A stretch of DNA of 38,811 nt from JBBQUP01 sp038212305 (lineage in GTDB: Bacteria; Bacteroidota; Bacteroidia; Bacteroidales; Marinilabiliaceae): NCBI GenBank assembly GCA_038212305.1, contig JBBQUP010000021.1, positions 1-38,811 on the forward strand, read 5' to 3'. The position numbers and the translations under genes are program-made. The stretch's first letter is position 1. The number at the start of each line of letters is the position of its first letter. Below the pieces are notes generated by a model. The model saw only the letters and a list, made by a program, of their open reading frames with translations. It did not search any database and had not been told where the DNA came from. Positions 6,789 to 14,595 of the stretch are shown one piece after another.

Positions 6789-8873
6789 ATGACCAAGAAG
6801 GAAAAAACGAAGGACGAACTGCTTGAAGAGTTAAATCAACTGCAAAAGGAATTCAGCGATCTTAAACGAATTGTTGGTATAGAAAACTTAGAACGAAAGC
6901 AAATTGTTGAAGAATTTAAGCTTAGCGAACAACGATATCATGCATTAATTGAATTGGCCGTTGAAGGTATTTTAATTGGATCAAACCAAGGCATTGTAAT
7001 TGAAGCAAACAAGCAAATTTGCACGATTTTAAGCTTGCCAAAAGAGTCGATTATTGGCAAACACATTAGTGAAATGCCTTTTACACCTGAAAGCATTGAA
7101 AAAACTCCTTTGCGTTTTGATCTCCTAAGAAAAGGTAACGTAGTGGTTTGCGAACGCATTGTGATGCGACCCGACTCAACAGAGATTGTGGTTGAAATGC
7201 ATACTAAAATGATGCCTGATGGCACGTATCAATCGATATTTATTGATATTACTGAACGAAATAAAACTCATGAAAAACTTCGAATGAGCGAGGAAAAGTT
7301 TCGCAAAGCATTTATAACCAATCCCGATTCTATTAATATCAACCGAGTATCGGATGGTTTATATGTTTCTATTAATAGAGGATTTACACAAATTACAGGA
7401 TACACCGAGAAAGAAGTTTTCGGAAAAACATCATTAGAACTAAATATTTGGGCTGATCCTAACGACAGACTAACACTAACCGAAGGACTCAATACAAATG
7501 GTTATGTTGAAAATTTAGAAGCACAATTTAAAGCAAAATCAGGTTCAATCATCGACGGACTTATGTCTGCTTCTATCATTGAATTAGAAGGCACACCTCA
7601 TATTATATCAATTACCAGAGACATAACACATCGAAAAAAAGCGGAGCTCGACTTGCAAGAAAAAGCCACTGAAATAGAAGCCCAAAACGAAGAATATCAG
7701 CAATTAAACGAAGACCTTGTCATAATAAACGAAGAATTAAATCGAGCAAAAGAAAATGCTGAATCAGTTGCAAATCTTTTGTATAACATTACCGATAATT
7801 TGCCTGCATTTGTTGCTGTTGTTGATGCTAAATCGCTCAAATATAAATTTGTAAACCTAAAATTCATAAATGGATTCAACAAAAAAAGAGAAGAAATTGT
7901 AGGATTTCATATCGCTGATATTATTGGCAAAGACAAAGCCGATTTTGCCATGAAATACATCGAAGAAGTTCGACAAGGCAAATCATCATCGTACATAAAT
8001 ACATTTGATGTTGCAGGCGGGAAACGCTATTTTAATGTGAATTACGTACCTGGTTTTAACGATAAAAAAGAAGTATCTGAGATTATTGTGCTCACTTTTG
8101 ATATTTCAGACTTAAAAAAGTCGGAACAAGAATTATTAATAGCTAAGGAAAAAGCCGAAGAGAGCGATCGGTTGAAAACAGCTTTTCTTCAAAATATGAG
8201 TCACGAAATTCGAACACCCATGAATGCAATAATGGGATTTTCGGATTTATTAAGATACCAGCACGATGACAATACAGAAATAGAACAATACTGCGAAATT
8301 ATTAATCAGCGAAGCCACGATTTATTGGATATTATAAACGACATACTGGATGTAGCTAAAATTGAATCGGGTCAGCTACCTATAAACCTAGAGCAATGCA
8401 GCATACCTGAGTTATTTGACGAAATAGACCAATTTTTCAAAGAATTGCAAAAGCGAATAGATAAACAACACATTAATTTTCAAATGAATTGCTCATTCGA
8501 TTTTGGAGAGCACTCGGTTACAACTGATAAAGTTAAACTCAAGCAAATACTTATAAACCTAATTAACAATGCATTCAAATTTACCGAAATAGGCGAAATT
8601 AAAGGAGGATGCAAACTCGATTCGAATAACAACATTCTCTTTTATATTTCAGACACAGGAATTGGAATACCAGTTGAGAAGCAAAAAATAATATTTGAAC
8701 GATTTGCACAACTCCAACAAAATCCAAATAAAAATCTTGGAGGAACTGGATTAGGATTATCAATAGTTAAAGGGTTAGTTAATTTGCTTGAAGGTGAAAT
8801 ATTCTTAGATTCAGAACTAGGAAAAGGAAGTACATTTTCGTTTTGGCTACCCAATAAAAAAGTTAGCAATTGA
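6789..8873 (+). CDS. Soluble PAS-domain sensor histidine kinase
   Basis: A 694-residue kinase without membrane segments or signal peptide, so cytoplasmic. Order: N-terminal coiled coil (about 1-45), PAS 1 (about 46-160, ending FIDITERNKTHEKL), PAS 2 (about 165-285, ending ITRDITHRKKAE), coiled coil (285-325), PAS 3 (about 330-445), HisKA with the phospho-accepting His472 in FLQNMSHEIRTPMNAIMGF, and a HATPase_c domain. The latter has the N box (LINLINNAFKFT, about 589-599), G1 box (D622 TGIGIP) and G2 box (GGTGLGLS, 651-658). There is no receiver or HPt domain, so the phosphate must go to another protein. The next gene, 106 bases on, contains an apparently intact receiver and is the obvious candidate. 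The stop codon lies inside a heptamer repeat. Signal unknown. Confidence 0.93.
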   Translation: MTKKEKTKDELLEELNQLQKEFSDLKRIVGIENLERKQIVEEFKLSEQRYHALIELAVEGILIGSNQGIVIEANKQICTILSLPKESIIGKHISEMPFTPESIEKTPLRFDLLRKGNVVVCERIVMRPDSTEIVVEMHTKMMPDGTYQSIFIDITERNKTHEKLRMSEEKFRKAFITNPDSININRVSDGLYVSINRGFTQITGYTEKEVFGKTSLELNIWADPNDRLTLTEGLNTNGYVENLEAQFKAKSGSIIDGLMSASIIELEGTPHIISITRDITHRKKAELDLQEKATEIEAQNEEYQQLNEDLVIINEELNRAKENAESVANLLYNITDNLPAFVAVVDAKSLKYKFVNLKFINGFNKKREEIVGFHIADIIGKDKADFAMKYIEEVRQGKSSSYINTFDVAGGKRYFNVNYVPGFNDKKEVSEIIVLTFDISDLKKSEQELLIAKEKAEESDRLKTAFLQNMSHEIRTPMNAIMGFSDLLRYQHDDNTEIEQYCEIINQRSHDLLDIINDILDVAKIESGQLPINLEQCSIPELFDEIDQFFKELQKRIDKQHINFQMNCSFDFGEHSVTTDKVKLKQILINLINNAFKFTEIGEIKGGCKLDSNNNILFYISDTGIGIPVEKQKIIFERFAQLQQNPNKNLGGTGLGLSIVKGLVNLLEGEIFLDSELGKGSTFSFWLPNKKVSN

Positions 8874-8936
8874 CAGTTGACAGTGAACTGTTATCAATTA
8901 TCAGTTATCAACAAACGGTGAATAGTGAACGGTGAA
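8870..8936. repeat. Heptamer-periodic repeat spacer overlapping the kinase stop codon
   Basis: Consecutive 7-mers in register from 8870: TTGACAG, TTGACAG, TGAACTG, TTATCAA, TTATCAG, TTATCAA. After a 4-base CAAA come CGGTGAA, TAGTGAA, CGGTGAA. The stop TGA (8871-8873) is part of the first unit. The tract fills most of the gap to the next gene and contains no terminator, so read-through transcription is possible. Confidence 0.75.
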
Positions 8937-8979
8937 TTTGCAGATGTTAGCTGTTCGCGGCATTAAATTATAAAATAAA

Positions 8980-11961
8980 ATGGAAAACAATTTTGATCAG
9001 ATAGAACTATCTAAAATATACAACCGCCGTCGCAACGATCGCGATATTTTTCAGGATTTAATGCCATTTAAAGTCAAAGAATTGCTGTTGGTTGCAACTT
9101 ATTACGACTCCTACTCCATTGTTCGTGAAGGTCGATTTTTCGATAAAATTTTTGGCGAATATCTTCAACTCAACCTAATTACAGCACCCCGAATCACCAG
9201 TGTTCCAAACACCGACGAAGCCTTACTTGCCATTTCAAATAACGAATATGAGATGGTTATTCTTATGGCAGGCGTTGACATGGATACCCCTTTAGAATTG
9301 GGGAATAAAATAAAAAAGATTAAACCCTCAATGCCAATTTTATTATTGGTTAATAACAATAGCGATTTAAGATATTTTGGCGAAAGCAATCCAATGGTAT
9401 CGTGTGTTGACAAGGTATTTGTTTGGAATGGCGATTCGAGAGTTTTTTTAGCCATGATCAAATATGTTGAAGACAAAATGAATTTAGCGTCAGACATTGA
9501 AGTAGGCGATGTGCGTATTATTCTTTTAGTAGAGGATAGCGAAAAATACTACACTCGCTACTTACCCTTGCTATACTCCATTGTGATGACTCAAACTCAA
9601 AACGTTATGGAGGACAACACACCTGATCAGACTCATAAAATACTCAAAATCAGAGTTCGTCCCAAAATCCGTTTGGTCAGCACATTTGAAGAAGCCGTTG
9701 AAATCGTTGATAATTACATCGATAATCTTTTATGCGTTATTTCAGATGTAAAATACAAACGAAATGGCATTCATGATGAAGATGCAGGGGTAGAATTGAT
9801 TCGATACGTTAACAGCCGTTCGTCCATCCCTTGTTTATTGCAATCATCGGATATTGCAAATAAGCAAAGAGCAATAGAAGTTAATGCCGATTTTATCAAT
9901 AAAAACTCCGAAACGCTATCACACGAAATAACTTTGTTCATTCACCAAAAACTTGGTTTTGGGAAATTCGTTTTCACCAATACGCGAGGCATGAAGATTG
10001 CAACCGCCTCAAATCTCCAGGAATTTATAAAATGCATCGAGGAAGTACCAGCCGAATCGCTGCTTTTTCATGCCAAACGCAATGGAATAAGCAGTTGGTT
10101 AATGGCTCGAGGGGAAATTAATTTGGCTAAAAGACTTCGTCCGTATCGAATTGAAGATTTCGACAGCTCGAATAAGCTAAGACACACCATCTTAAATATT
10201 TTTGAGGAGATGCGTCTAGAAAGGCTCAGGGGCAGTGTAATCACGTTTGACAAAGAGCTCGTATCCAATAATCGATTTATCTCCCGAATTGGCGAAGGAT
10301 CATTTGGTGGAAAAGGTAGAGGCGTAGCATTTTTAAGCAATTTCATCGAAAACATTGATTTTGAAACAATCATTCCACAACTAAATATTGGAATTCCTGC
10401 AACAACTATAGTGGGCGCAGGCGAGTTTTCTGAGTTTATCGAAAGCAACAATCTAGCTACAAAAGCATACGATGAGCGACATTTTCAAACACTTAAAACC
10501 CTATTTTTAGATGCCTCATTAAGTCCCGAGGTGAGTGAACAATTATGGCAATACACCGAAGTAATGACCCAACCCTTGGCGATTCGATCAAGCGGATTAT
10601 TCGAAGACTCCTTACTTCAGCCATTTGCAGGAGTTTACGATACGTTTATTTTGCCAAACAACCATCCCGATCAACAAATTAGATACAACCAGCTTACAAC
10701 CGCCATAAAACTAATTTACGCCAGTCTTTTTAGCACATCAGCTCGCGCTTATTTCGAAGCCGTCAACTACAAGATAGAAGAAGAACGGATGGCAATTATT
10801 ATACAGCAATTGGTTGGGCATCGCAGTGGCGAACACTTTTATCCCCATATAAGTGGTGTTGCCCAGTCGTATAATTACTATCCATTTTCGTATATGAAAC
10901 CCGAAGATGGGTTTGCTGTTTTAGGTGTTGGATTAGGTAAATATGTGGTTGGTGGTGAAAAAGCATTTCGGTTTTGCCCCAAATACCCTAAACTGGAACT
11001 CAATTCGATTGCCGACCAAATAAAAGATTCACAAACTCATTTTTATGCACTTAATTTAAACGATAGCGGATTAGAACTAGGTCAGGTTGGAGAAGATGCT
11101 ACTATTGAAAAATTATCGATTCGTGAAGCAGAAGAAGATGGAAACTTAAAGCATTGCGCAATGGTTTTCGACTATCAGAACGATCGTTTAGTAAATGATT
11201 TTTCGAAACGAGGACCTCGAGTAGTTAATTTTGCCAATATTTTAAAATATGATTATCTGCCATTGGCACCTGCGCTTCATTTACTATTACGCTTTTTCCG
11301 AGAAGCGATGGGATCGCCCGTAGAGATTGAATTTGCTGTTGATTTAGAAAACGGACGCCGTAATTTGCCAACGTTATATCTACTGCAAATCAAACCCCTA
11401 ATTCGCATCGAAAATCATGTAGATGTCAAATTCGACCATGTTGACATGAATAAAACCCTTTTAAAATCAACAAAAGGAATGGGCAATGGCATTATCGATC
11501 GCATTACCGATGTTATTTTTATGGATGTGAATAAATTCGACAAAACGCAAACCGAGGTAATGGCTGCTGAGATTGAAAAACTCAACATTTTAATGGAAGA
11601 ACAAAAGCGCGACTACGTGCTGATTGGTCCAGGGCGTTGGGGAACACGCGATAAATACACGGGAATACCTGTTTTATGGTCGCAAATATCGCGAGCCAAA
11701 ATTATTGTTGAAATGGGATTGGCTGATTTTCCGTTGGATGCTTCATTAGGTTCACACTTCTTTCACAATGTAACGTCAATGAATGTTGGCTATTTTTCGG
11801 TTCATCATAATGCTACCAACGAATGGGTTAATCTGGAACAATTGTATCATCAACCAATAATTCATGAAACTAACTTTTTTAAGCACGTAAGATTCGAAAA
11901 ACCTCTTTCGATATTAATGAATGGCAAAGAACAACAAGCCATTATAAGCTGGAGCGAATAA
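8980..11961 (+). CDS. Double-receiver protein fused to a PEP-synthase-type ATP-grasp domain
   Basis: A 993-residue cytoplasmic protein. Residues about 30-165 form a receiver-like fold that lacks the phospho-acceptor (pseudo-receiver). Residues about 177-322 form a second receiver with the acidic pair E185/D186, acceptor D256 (VISDVKY), Ser at 289-290 and Lys308, so it looks competent. Residues about 430-810 match the PEP synthase/PPDK nucleotide-binding domain: GEGSFGGKGRGVAFLSNF, PLAIRSSGLFEDS, PFAGVYDTF, and EIEFAVDL...LYLLQIKPL. The swivelling phosphohistidine domain and the PEP-binding barrel are absent. A conserved-looking C-terminus (VLIGPGRWGTRDKYTGIPV) follows. This architecture is usually annotated as PEP/pyruvate-binding domain protein. 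It lies after a receiver-less kinase gene, so I infer that kinase controls its ATP-grasp activity. The substrate is unknown. Confidence 0.85.
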   Translation: MENNFDQIELSKIYNRRRNDRDIFQDLMPFKVKELLLVATYYDSYSIVREGRFFDKIFGEYLQLNLITAPRITSVPNTDEALLAISNNEYEMVILMAGVDMDTPLELGNKIKKIKPSMPILLLVNNNSDLRYFGESNPMVSCVDKVFVWNGDSRVFLAMIKYVEDKMNLASDIEVGDVRIILLVEDSEKYYTRYLPLLYSIVMTQTQNVMEDNTPDQTHKILKIRVRPKIRLVSTFEEAVEIVDNYIDNLLCVISDVKYKRNGIHDEDAGVELIRYVNSRSSIPCLLQSSDIANKQRAIEVNADFINKNSETLSHEITLFIHQKLGFGKFVFTNTRGMKIATASNLQEFIKCIEEVPAESLLFHAKRNGISSWLMARGEINLAKRLRPYRIEDFDSSNKLRHTILNIFEEMRLERLRGSVITFDKELVSNNRFISRIGEGSFGGKGRGVAFLSNFIENIDFETIIPQLNIGIPATTIVGAGEFSEFIESNNLATKAYDERHFQTLKTLFLDASLSPEVSEQLWQYTEVMTQPLAIRSSGLFEDSLLQPFAGVYDTFILPNNHPDQQIRYNQLTTAIKLIYASLFSTSARAYFEAVNYKIEEERMAIIIQQLVGHRSGEHFYPHISGVAQSYNYYPFSYMKPEDGFAVLGVGLGKYVVGGEKAFRFCPKYPKLELNSIADQIKDSQTHFYALNLNDSGLELGQVGEDATIEKLSIREAEEDGNLKHCAMVFDYQNDRLVNDFSKRGPRVVNFANILKYDYLPLAPALHLLLRFFREAMGSPVEIEFAVDLENGRRNLPTLYLLQIKPLIRIENHVDVKFDHVDMNKTLLKSTKGMGNGIIDRITDVIFMDVNKFDKTQTEVMAAEIEKLNILMEEQKRDYVLIGPGRWGTRDKYTGIPVLWSQISRAKIIVEMGLADFPLDASLGSHFFHNVTSMNVGYFSVHHNATNEWVNLEQLYHQPIIHETNFFKHVRFEKPLSILMNGKEQQAIISWSE

Positions 11962-11987
11962 CGCAACTTTAGCACATAAATTATGTA

Positions 11988-12593
11988 CTACGACACGTTG
12001 GACATATTCTGAAGGCGTTGAATGGCTTCAATTCGTTTTTGAGGTTGAAGTATATATCTTACCTTAATTCGATGGATGCTCATATCTGAAGTATTAAATT
12101 CCTGAGCTATACTTCTTAAAGTCTCACCTTTTTTTAATCGTTCAACAATAGGAGGGATCTGCTCGTTTTTTATCTTACTTTTAATTCTATCTCGAACATT
12201 TGCCTCGGTATATTTACGAAATGGAGCCTTATCGTGAAACACTAAATTAATGTGATGATCGTATGGTGTTCCCCATGTTAGGTTTTTGTAGTAGTTGTTT
12301 TCGGGATTATTATCTAAATGAATAACCAGTTTTTTTGAACTAACACCATGGAATGCCATTGCAACCAACCGATGTACATAAACCGTTTTTCCATCTACAC
12401 CAACCGTCTTATAGGGTCTGCGGCCAGGGGCAGGATGCAAATTAGTTAATTTACGCCGTATCCCTTTATGTAAAACAATTAGTCCATCTTCACTAATATA
12501 CAAATCGTTGTGGGTAGGGACTTTTTTTAAAAGATACTTAACATCATCAATCAAAAAAGTCTTAACAACATCTTTTACTCGAGGTCTTTTCAT
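11988..12593 (-). CDS. Stand-alone HNH endonuclease-like protein with C-terminal HTH
   Basis: About 201 residues from the ATG at 12593; an in-frame GTG at 12611 would add six. The centre carries an HNH signature of the homing-endonuclease/NUMOD4-associated type: VHRLVAMAFHG, then VIHLDNNPENNYYKNLTWGT and DHHIN. The His of HLDNN, the Asn in PENN/KNL and the downstream His are in the expected order. The C-terminal part (GETLRSIAQEFNTSDMSIHRIK) is a helix-turn-helix like that of resolvases. The N-terminal third is basic. Such genes are common in phages and as mobile free-standing endonucleases. Here it sits tail-to-tail with the ATP-grasp gene, only 26 bases away. No phage or methyltransferase genes are nearby. 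DNA cleavage is inferred from the family. Confidence 0.75.
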   Translation of the reverse strand: MKRPRVKDVVKTFLIDDVKYLLKKVPTHNDLYISEDGLIVLHKGIRRKLTNLHPAPGRRPYKTVGVDGKTVYVHRLVAMAFHGVSSKKLVIHLDNNPENNYYKNLTWGTPYDHHINLVFHDKAPFRKYTEANVRDRIKSKIKNEQIPPIVERLKKGETLRSIAQEFNTSDMSIHRIKVRYILQPQKRIEAIQRLQNMSNVS

Positions 12594-12769
12594 TTTACAA
12601 ATAAATTTCACAGAACAAACACGTCCGAAAGCTCGGGTTATTGTCTTATAACGAACAAAATGGGTTGGATTTCTTTGGTTCTACAAATATATTAAAATCC
12701 AGTTTAATGAATCAAAATATTTTTAATTTTTATCCGTAATTCATTAAATCTATTTTCACAAAAAGTACA

Positions 12770-12809
12770 AATTTGGTTGATGAGCATAATCTTGATCTTC
12801 AACCAAATT
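12770..12809 (-). terminator. 11-bp perfect inverted repeat, possible second terminator hairpin
   Basis: AATTTGGTTGA (12770-12780) pairs exactly with 12799-12809, with an 18-base loop. It follows the hairpin at 12815-12842 on the minus strand, and its minus-strand 3' side runs into a T-rich stretch. Probably a backup terminator for the DUF4494 gene, or part of the promoter region of the HNH gene. Confidence 0.4.
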
Positions 12810-12814
12810 AAAAA

Positions 12815-12842
12815 AGCCTGCCAAACTATCGATTGACAGGCT
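12815..12842 (-). terminator. Terminator after the DUF4494 gene
   Basis: Stem 12815-12824 (AGCCTGCCAA) pairs with 12833-12842 (TTGACAGGCT) with one mismatch and an 8-base loop. On the minus strand a run of T follows (complement of the A run at 12810-12815). It starts 22 bases after the stop codon. Confidence 0.75.
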
Positions 12843-12864
12843 CAATAAATTATGAATTATTAGA

Positions 12865-13404
12865 TTATTCCATTGCGTCTTCTTCGGCTTCTTCAATTTC
12901 GGAGTAGGCATTATCTACAACCGATTCAACCTGTCCGGCACGAGTAGTCACCACCTTAGCTGTGTCATCCGATTCGCCATCGAAATAGGGGAAAAAATCC
13001 ATAATTGGGCTTTCTGCAATTGATAACACATCAAAATCAATGGTCATGCCTAATTCGGCATGTATATTCTCGAATGCCTCTTTCACATTCGAAGCCATTA
13101 CTAAAATTTGATTGGATATTTTTTTCTCTTTTCCAGCTTTTTCGTCGATCGACACAAAGGATATCTTACAACGATACCAGCGATCGCCATTGTCGTTAGG
13201 AAAAATATCGGTGTAATTAGCTTTGCGAATATTTGTTACCGCAAAATCGGTGCTTATATAAGCCTTAAGCTCTTTGTATATTCGTGCTTCGGCCTCGGTA
13301 AAAGAAACCGCATCAAATAAATATGGCTCAGTTACACTTTTATCTTTTCCCGACTTTTCGTCGATTTTAGTATACTTTACTTTACATTCAAACCAATTGT
13401 GCAT
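12865..13404 (-). CDS. DUF4494 domain protein
   Basis: A 179-residue soluble protein. Two homologous halves are visible: MHNWFECKVKYTKIDEKSGKDK (start) and RWYRCKISFVSIDEKAGKEK (about residue 75). Each is followed by a segment for a helix (EAEARIYKEL; VKEAFENIHAEL), and blocks such as NIRKANYTDIFP and ESPIMDFFPYF occur. This is the DUF4494 family, which is almost confined to Bacteroidota and has no known biochemical role. The tail is acidic and low in complexity. It is single in its transcript, ending in the hairpin at 12815-12842. No enzymatic motif is seen. The family call is confident; the function is not. Confidence 0.9.
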   Translation of the reverse strand: MHNWFECKVKYTKIDEKSGKDKSVTEPYLFDAVSFTEAEARIYKELKAYISTDFAVTNIRKANYTDIFPNDNGDRWYRCKISFVSIDEKAGKEKKISNQILVMASNVKEAFENIHAELGMTIDFDVLSIAESPIMDFFPYFDGESDDTAKVVTTRAGQVESVVDNAYSEIEEAEEDAME

Positions 13405-13504
13405 ATCATTATTATTTAATTTCTAATGGGAAGTTTGGAAATCTAGGGTTGGTACTAAGTTAAATTTTTAAACCATTATCTATAAAATATGTTTTTAAGT
13501 TTTG

Positions 13505-13861
13505 CTAACCATTTTTTGCCCTTTTTGATTCAAGCATTATTAACTTTTGTTGCAAATCACTTGAATAGACAACAGTATTGTAGCGTGCAGAGCGAGATTG
13601 TTCATATAGCCTCCTGTAACACAAATAAATTTCTTTCGGCAACGTTAATAAACATCTAGGATTATTTTGATCAATGGCTTTTTCTAAGTCGAAATGCGAA
13701 CTGCCTGGCGTAAAGCCTTTTAGTTTGAGAAATGTTCGTAAATAATGTAATGCAGCATAAAAAGCTACTGTTACCATCCAATCAAAAAATCCATCTTTCG
13801 ATTTAGCAATGTAGCCTAAAAACTTTTCGTTGTATTTGGCCTTGGCAATATGCGATTTCAT
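13505..13861 (-). CDS. Small HEPN-like helical protein, second gene of a coupled pair
   Basis: A 118-residue soluble protein rich in helix. The pattern DWMVTVAFYAALHYLRTFL, then GSSHFDLEKAI, then YRRLYEQSRSARY resembles the small HEPN-type proteins found beside nucleotidyltransferases or in defence and toxin-antitoxin loci, where a first helix W-x-V-x-x-x-Y-A-x-H is followed by S-R-x-A-R-Y. I do not see a clear R-x4-6-H ribonuclease motif, so nuclease activity is not claimed. Its ATG overlaps the stop of the upstream gene by one base (TAATG), which implies translational coupling and a joint role with that membrane protein. Fold assignment is moderate and based on pattern only. Confidence 0.6.
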   Translation of the reverse strand: MKSHIAKAKYNEKFLGYIAKSKDGFFDWMVTVAFYAALHYLRTFLKLKGFTPGSSHFDLEKAIDQNNPRCLLTLPKEIYLCYRRLYEQSRSARYNTVVYSSDLQQKLIMLESKRAKNG

Positions 13862-14448
13862 TAAAAAACTAGCTCTAATTTCCCTAACTTAATTTCATGG
13901 CTCAAATCATCAGCCAATTCACTTGGAATATCCTGTATAACAATAGGGAAGCGAGAAGCATATGCAGATCGCTCATATTGTGATAAAAAATTTAAAATAG
14001 GCTCCTTTATTAATAATGAGTCGTTTTTTAATGTATTAGTATAGTGAATTAAACCACCATTATTCTTAAACTGAAAAGCATTATTGATTATATCCTTGTG
14101 AGACACTAAAAAGCCAACAACATAGCTATTTAATTGCTCTAAAATTAAGCTTTCAATACTTTTTAAGGCAGAAAAACTTGTGCGTAATGGATTACTGATT
14201 GAGTCGTTTATCATTTTCGAAAAAGAATCCTGTATATTCAAGTTCAAAAGCGTTGAACTCATGGCTGCTTGCTCTTGGATATCTCCAAAAACATCTTTCA
14301 CAAATTCAACAGCCTCAATAAGTTCTATATTTGAAGTTGATTCTTTTACTTTGCTTTTCATTTTATTGAAAATTTTAAACAAATGTAATACAAATAAAAA
14401 TAAAATTAGACAATAAAACGATAAAACGCCCCATTCCATCGCTACCAT
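13861..14448 (-). CDS. Single-pass membrane protein of unknown function, coupled to the HEPN-like gene
   Basis: A 195-residue protein. An N-terminal hydrophobic segment (about residues 7-26, VLSFYCLILFLFVLHLF) is followed by a basic stretch (KIFNKMKSKVK), so the remaining ~165 residues should face the cytoplasm. They look helical and partly coiled-coil (IELIEAVEFVKDVFGDIQEQ), with no catalytic motif I can name. The protein ends in KLELVF. Its stop overlaps the start of the HEPN-like gene. An alternative ATG four codons in (14439) is possible. The pair sits between a DUF4494 gene and a DUF255 gene with no link to either, which suggests a small accessory module. I do not recognise the family. 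Confidence 0.6.
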   Translation of the reverse strand: MVAMEWGVLSFYCLILFLFVLHLFKIFNKMKSKVKESTSNIELIEAVEFVKDVFGDIQEQAAMSSTLLNLNIQDSFSKMINDSISNPLRTSFSALKSIESLILEQLNSYVVGFLVSHKDIINNAFQFKNNGGLIHYTNTLKNDSLLIKEPILNFLSQYERSAYASRFPIVIQDIPSELADDLSHEIKLGKLELVF

Positions 14449-14595
14449 TATTTCATTTCCACTTAGTTTGAGCTCATGGTTGGTATCGTAAGGTATAGTA
14501 ATACGAATATCCTTATAACCTAAAAATTAGCACAACATTTACTAGGGAGTTAACTCATCGCTAAAAATTACTTTCTTTTAAAATGGTGAAGATAA

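Noticed and set aside
6789..8873. Hybrid histidine kinase
   Set aside because: The chain ends after the HATPase domain; no receiver or HPt domain follows.
10068..10451. 127-residue minus-strand ORF
   Set aside because: It is antisense within the receiver/ATP-grasp gene and shows no protein-like features.
8980..11961. Phosphoenolpyruvate synthase or pyruvate phosphate dikinase
   Set aside because: Only the nucleotide-binding domain is present; the phosphohistidine and PEP-binding domains are missing and receivers are fused at the front.
13505..13861. HEPN ribonuclease toxin
   Set aside because: The helical pattern fits HEPN but I see no clear R-x4-6-H catalytic motif, so only a fold-level resemblance is reported.
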